The notes below the pieces were generated by a model. The model saw only the letters and a list, made by a program, of their open reading frames with translations. It was not told the DNA's origin and searched no databases. Positions 5,286-6,615 of a stretch of 6,615 nt of DNA are shown piece by piece; the first letter of the stretch is position 1, and every line of letters begins with the position of its first letter. The translations under genes and the position numbers were made by a program. This stretch comes from Desulfobacterales bacterium (GTDB lineage Bacteria > Desulfobacterota > Desulfobacteria > Desulfobacterales > C00003060), in assembly GCA_020347085.1 (NCBI GenBank), contig CP070769.1:904604-911218 (forward strand), written 5' to 3'.

Positions 5286-5642
5286 GGTGTTGCTCTAATG
5301 GATTTATCGGAACGTTACAGGCAAAACTTTAGGACTTTCTCATAACCAAGGAAACTACATGGAAGGCCACGTAACTGTTTGATATGTTGCACCAAAAATG
5401 GCCTATAGGAAGTAATACCCGGTTTTCGGGTTCTCCCTATGATGGTCTCACAGCGGTGATCGTAACTCCCCAGTGGAGCTTCTAATACATAAATATGAGA
5501 AAGCGCTATCATGCGTCAGGCTTTACACCCTGTACCACTGGCCCTATCAAGTCGAAGGCGAGATGCGTATCTTCATCTCGCCTCTGCGGCGCTTCGTTAT
5601 GTGAAGAGGAAGCTTCATCTTGGGATAGAAACAGGAGCCGCC
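5286..5642. other. 357-bp stretch upstream of the riboswitch, no confident gene
   Basis: This should include the riboswitch promoter, but no strong -35/-10 pair is seen. A 65-codon minus-strand frame (5315-5512) has an ATG but no ribosome binding site and no recognisable product. Two structures stand out. One is a hairpin, ATAGG (5405-5409) with CCTAT (5436-5440) enclosing ACCCG/CGGGT (5417-5431). The other is a perfect 9-bp stem, GGCGAGATG (5557-5565) with CATCTCGCC (5574-5582), loop 8 nt. The latter lacks a U-tract, so it is not called a terminator. Confidence 0.4.
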
Positions 5643-5738
5643 TTACCAATACCCCATTGTCTCTTCATACTTAGCCCTCATGTCTACGTATACTTCATCA
5701 AGGGCTTTCTTATAGGGGTGCCCCTTTTCCCATCTCAT
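5643..5738 (-). CDS. possible 31-aa small protein downstream of the PEBP gene
   Basis: The frame begins MRWEKGHPYKKALDEVYVDM and ends EETMGYW before TAA. Its rich mix of Lys, Glu, Asp, Tyr and Trp, and its amphipathic helix-like pattern, look protein-like rather than random. It starts 35 nt after the PEBP stop on the same strand, so it could be co-transcribed. GGAG about 10 nt before the ATG is a weak binding site. The frame is open further upstream without a start, so it could instead be the tail of a broken gene overlapping the PEBP end. No family is recognised. Confidence 0.3.
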   Translation of the reverse strand: MRWEKGHPYKKALDEVYVDMRAKYEETMGYW

Positions 5739-5773
5739 GAATTCTCGACTCCATATCCTCGACGAGCATATGT

Positions 5774-6385
5774 CTATCGGGAACGTTGATAGGTTCCGAC
5801 AATCTCTGCCTTTGCCAGGATGTGCTCCCCCATGGCTTTTTCAAGTTCTTGCTTGGTCGGCTTACCCAAATCTGGAAGGACAACATCCAGAGCATAGAGC
5901 TTATGAAAGTAACGATGGCGGCCTATTGGTGGGCAGGGCCCTCCATATCCAGTGCGTTTCCAGTCGTTAAGCCCTTCTTTTGTTCCCGCGGGAAGGTCTT
6001 GCGACTGCACAGCTTCAGGCAACCCGGGGGCATCCGGAGGGATATTGTAGAGTACCCAGTGCACCCACGTCATCTTCGGTGCGGCCGGGTCAGGCGCATC
6101 GGGGTCGTCTACAATTAGAACAACGCTCTTGGTTCCTTCAGGTAGACCTGACCACTCCAAAGGAGGTGAAATGTCTTCACCATCACACGTGTAACGTAGC
6201 GGAATTTCCCCGTTATGTGAAAATGCTCGGGATGTAACTTTCAGAGTCATTATGCCACCCCCTCTGTTCGTGTTTGCCGTATGAAAACCTTTTTCTGTGG
6301 CGTATCCAAAAGTGCAAAAGCCCACGAAACAATACACACATCCCAACAAGAATATAGTTGACATATTGCGAAGACAATCTCTCAT
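5774..6385 (-). CDS. PEBP / YbhB-YbcL family (Raf kinase inhibitor-like) protein, probably exported
   Basis: The conserved domain starts at MTLKVTSRAFSHNGEIPLRY and shows family signatures: YTCDGEDISPPL (65-76), DDPDAPDP (93-100), WVHWVLYNIP (107-116) and GYGGPCPPIGRHRY (146-159), which line the anion-binding pocket. The domain is full length. Bacterial members are phosphatidylethanolamine-binding protein homologues of uncertain role. From the ATG at 6385 the 203-aa product has a Sec-like signal: Arg near the N-terminus, a hydrophobic stretch at about 10-27, and possible cleavage after A29 (FGYA). That suggests a periplasmic YbcL-like form. An alternative ATG at 6250, preceded by AGGGGG, would give a 158-aa cytoplasmic YbhB-like form. 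The frame is open back to the window edge without an earlier ATG, through the repeat at 6553-6615, so an N-terminal extension cannot be excluded but is unlikely. Confidence 0.93.
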   Translation of the reverse strand: MRDCLRNMSTIFLLGCVYCFVGFCTFGYATEKGFHTANTNRGGGIMTLKVTSRAFSHNGEIPLRYTCDGEDISPPLEWSGLPEGTKSVVLIVDDPDAPDPAAPKMTWVHWVLYNIPPDAPGLPEAVQSQDLPAGTKEGLNDWKRTGYGGPCPPIGRHRYFHKLYALDVVLPDLGKPTKQELEKAMGEHILAKAEIVGTYQRSR

Positions 6386-6552
6386 GACGGCACCCCCACC
6401 CAACACGAGATATGTGCTGCGATCGATACGGTAGGTCCAAACGCTTTGAATACCTTTTACATACATATCATAAACCTTCGGCCATCTCAATCCTCCAGCT
6501 TGGTAGCAGCTATACGTTGGTTTTTCAAAAAATGCAGCTGCAAAACATATAA

Positions 6553-6615
6553 AGATTGAAGCTCCCTGCAGTCCCGATAAATCGGGACAGGGAATGCGCT
6601 CGCTGTTGCAGTTCA
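6553..6615. repeat. palindromic repeat, right copy of the inverted pair (runs to the edge)
   Basis: This is the inverse of 5054-5119. Its core is a perfect GTCCCGAT-AA-ATCGGGAC hairpin (6571-6588). Compared with the left copy, the outer stem is shortened by 3 nt on one side. The unit is cut by the window end, so its full length and any target duplication are not visible. It lies upstream of the PEBP gene. Confidence 0.8.

Noticed and set aside
5315..5512. 65-codon minus-strand frame
   Set aside because: No ribosome binding site and no recognisable product; kept only as part of the intergenic note.
1..6615. CRISPR array
   Set aside because: The repeats are few, inverted and irregularly spaced; there are no regular spacers and no cas genes.

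Overview
The window looks like accessory-rich chromosome from a deltaproteobacterium-type organism (Desulfobacterota or a relative). That is an inference from the style of the LuxR-type C-terminus, a LUD-domain protein, a GEMM-I riboswitch, moderate GC content and many short palindromic repeats. No rRNA, tRNA, CRISPR array or full-length transposase gene is visible.

Layout. 1-305: the possible 5' end of a small Cys-rich gene running off the left edge (minus strand), then a 165-bp element bounded by perfect 21-bp inverted repeats. 338-1312 (+): an L-lactate dehydrogenase. 1328-1700: a third copy of that repeat, then a 291-bp non-coding insertion with 14-bp terminal inverted repeats and a perfect 11-bp target duplication (MITE-like). 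1747-2253 (-): the C-terminal coiled coil and HTH of a PAS-LuxR type regulator, apparently lacking its sensor part. 2564-3217 (-): a LUD-domain (LutC/DUF162-like) protein. 3257-3508: a second, more decayed repeat element just upstream of it. 3801-4199 and 4368-4760 (-): two unrecognised proteins, the second with eight cysteines. 5149-5285 (-): a cyclic-dinucleotide (GEMM-I) riboswitch followed by an intrinsic terminator. 5774-6385 (-): a PEBP (YbhB/YbcL) family protein with a probable signal peptide. Two inverted copies of a ~65-bp palindromic repeat, at 5054-5119 and at the right edge, bracket the riboswitch and the PEBP gene.

How it fits together. LDH and the LUD protein both suggest lactate metabolism, but they lie on opposite strands, separated by repeats and a regulator remnant, so they are not one operon. 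The riboswitch reads leftwards and its first substantial downstream gene is the eight-cysteine protein about 390 nt beyond the terminator. None of the usual c-di-GMP targets (flagella, pili, cytochromes, GGDEF/EAL proteins) is visible here. The clearest signals beyond ordinary genes are the riboswitch with its unknown target, the MITE with intact target duplication, and the layered repeats around almost every gene.
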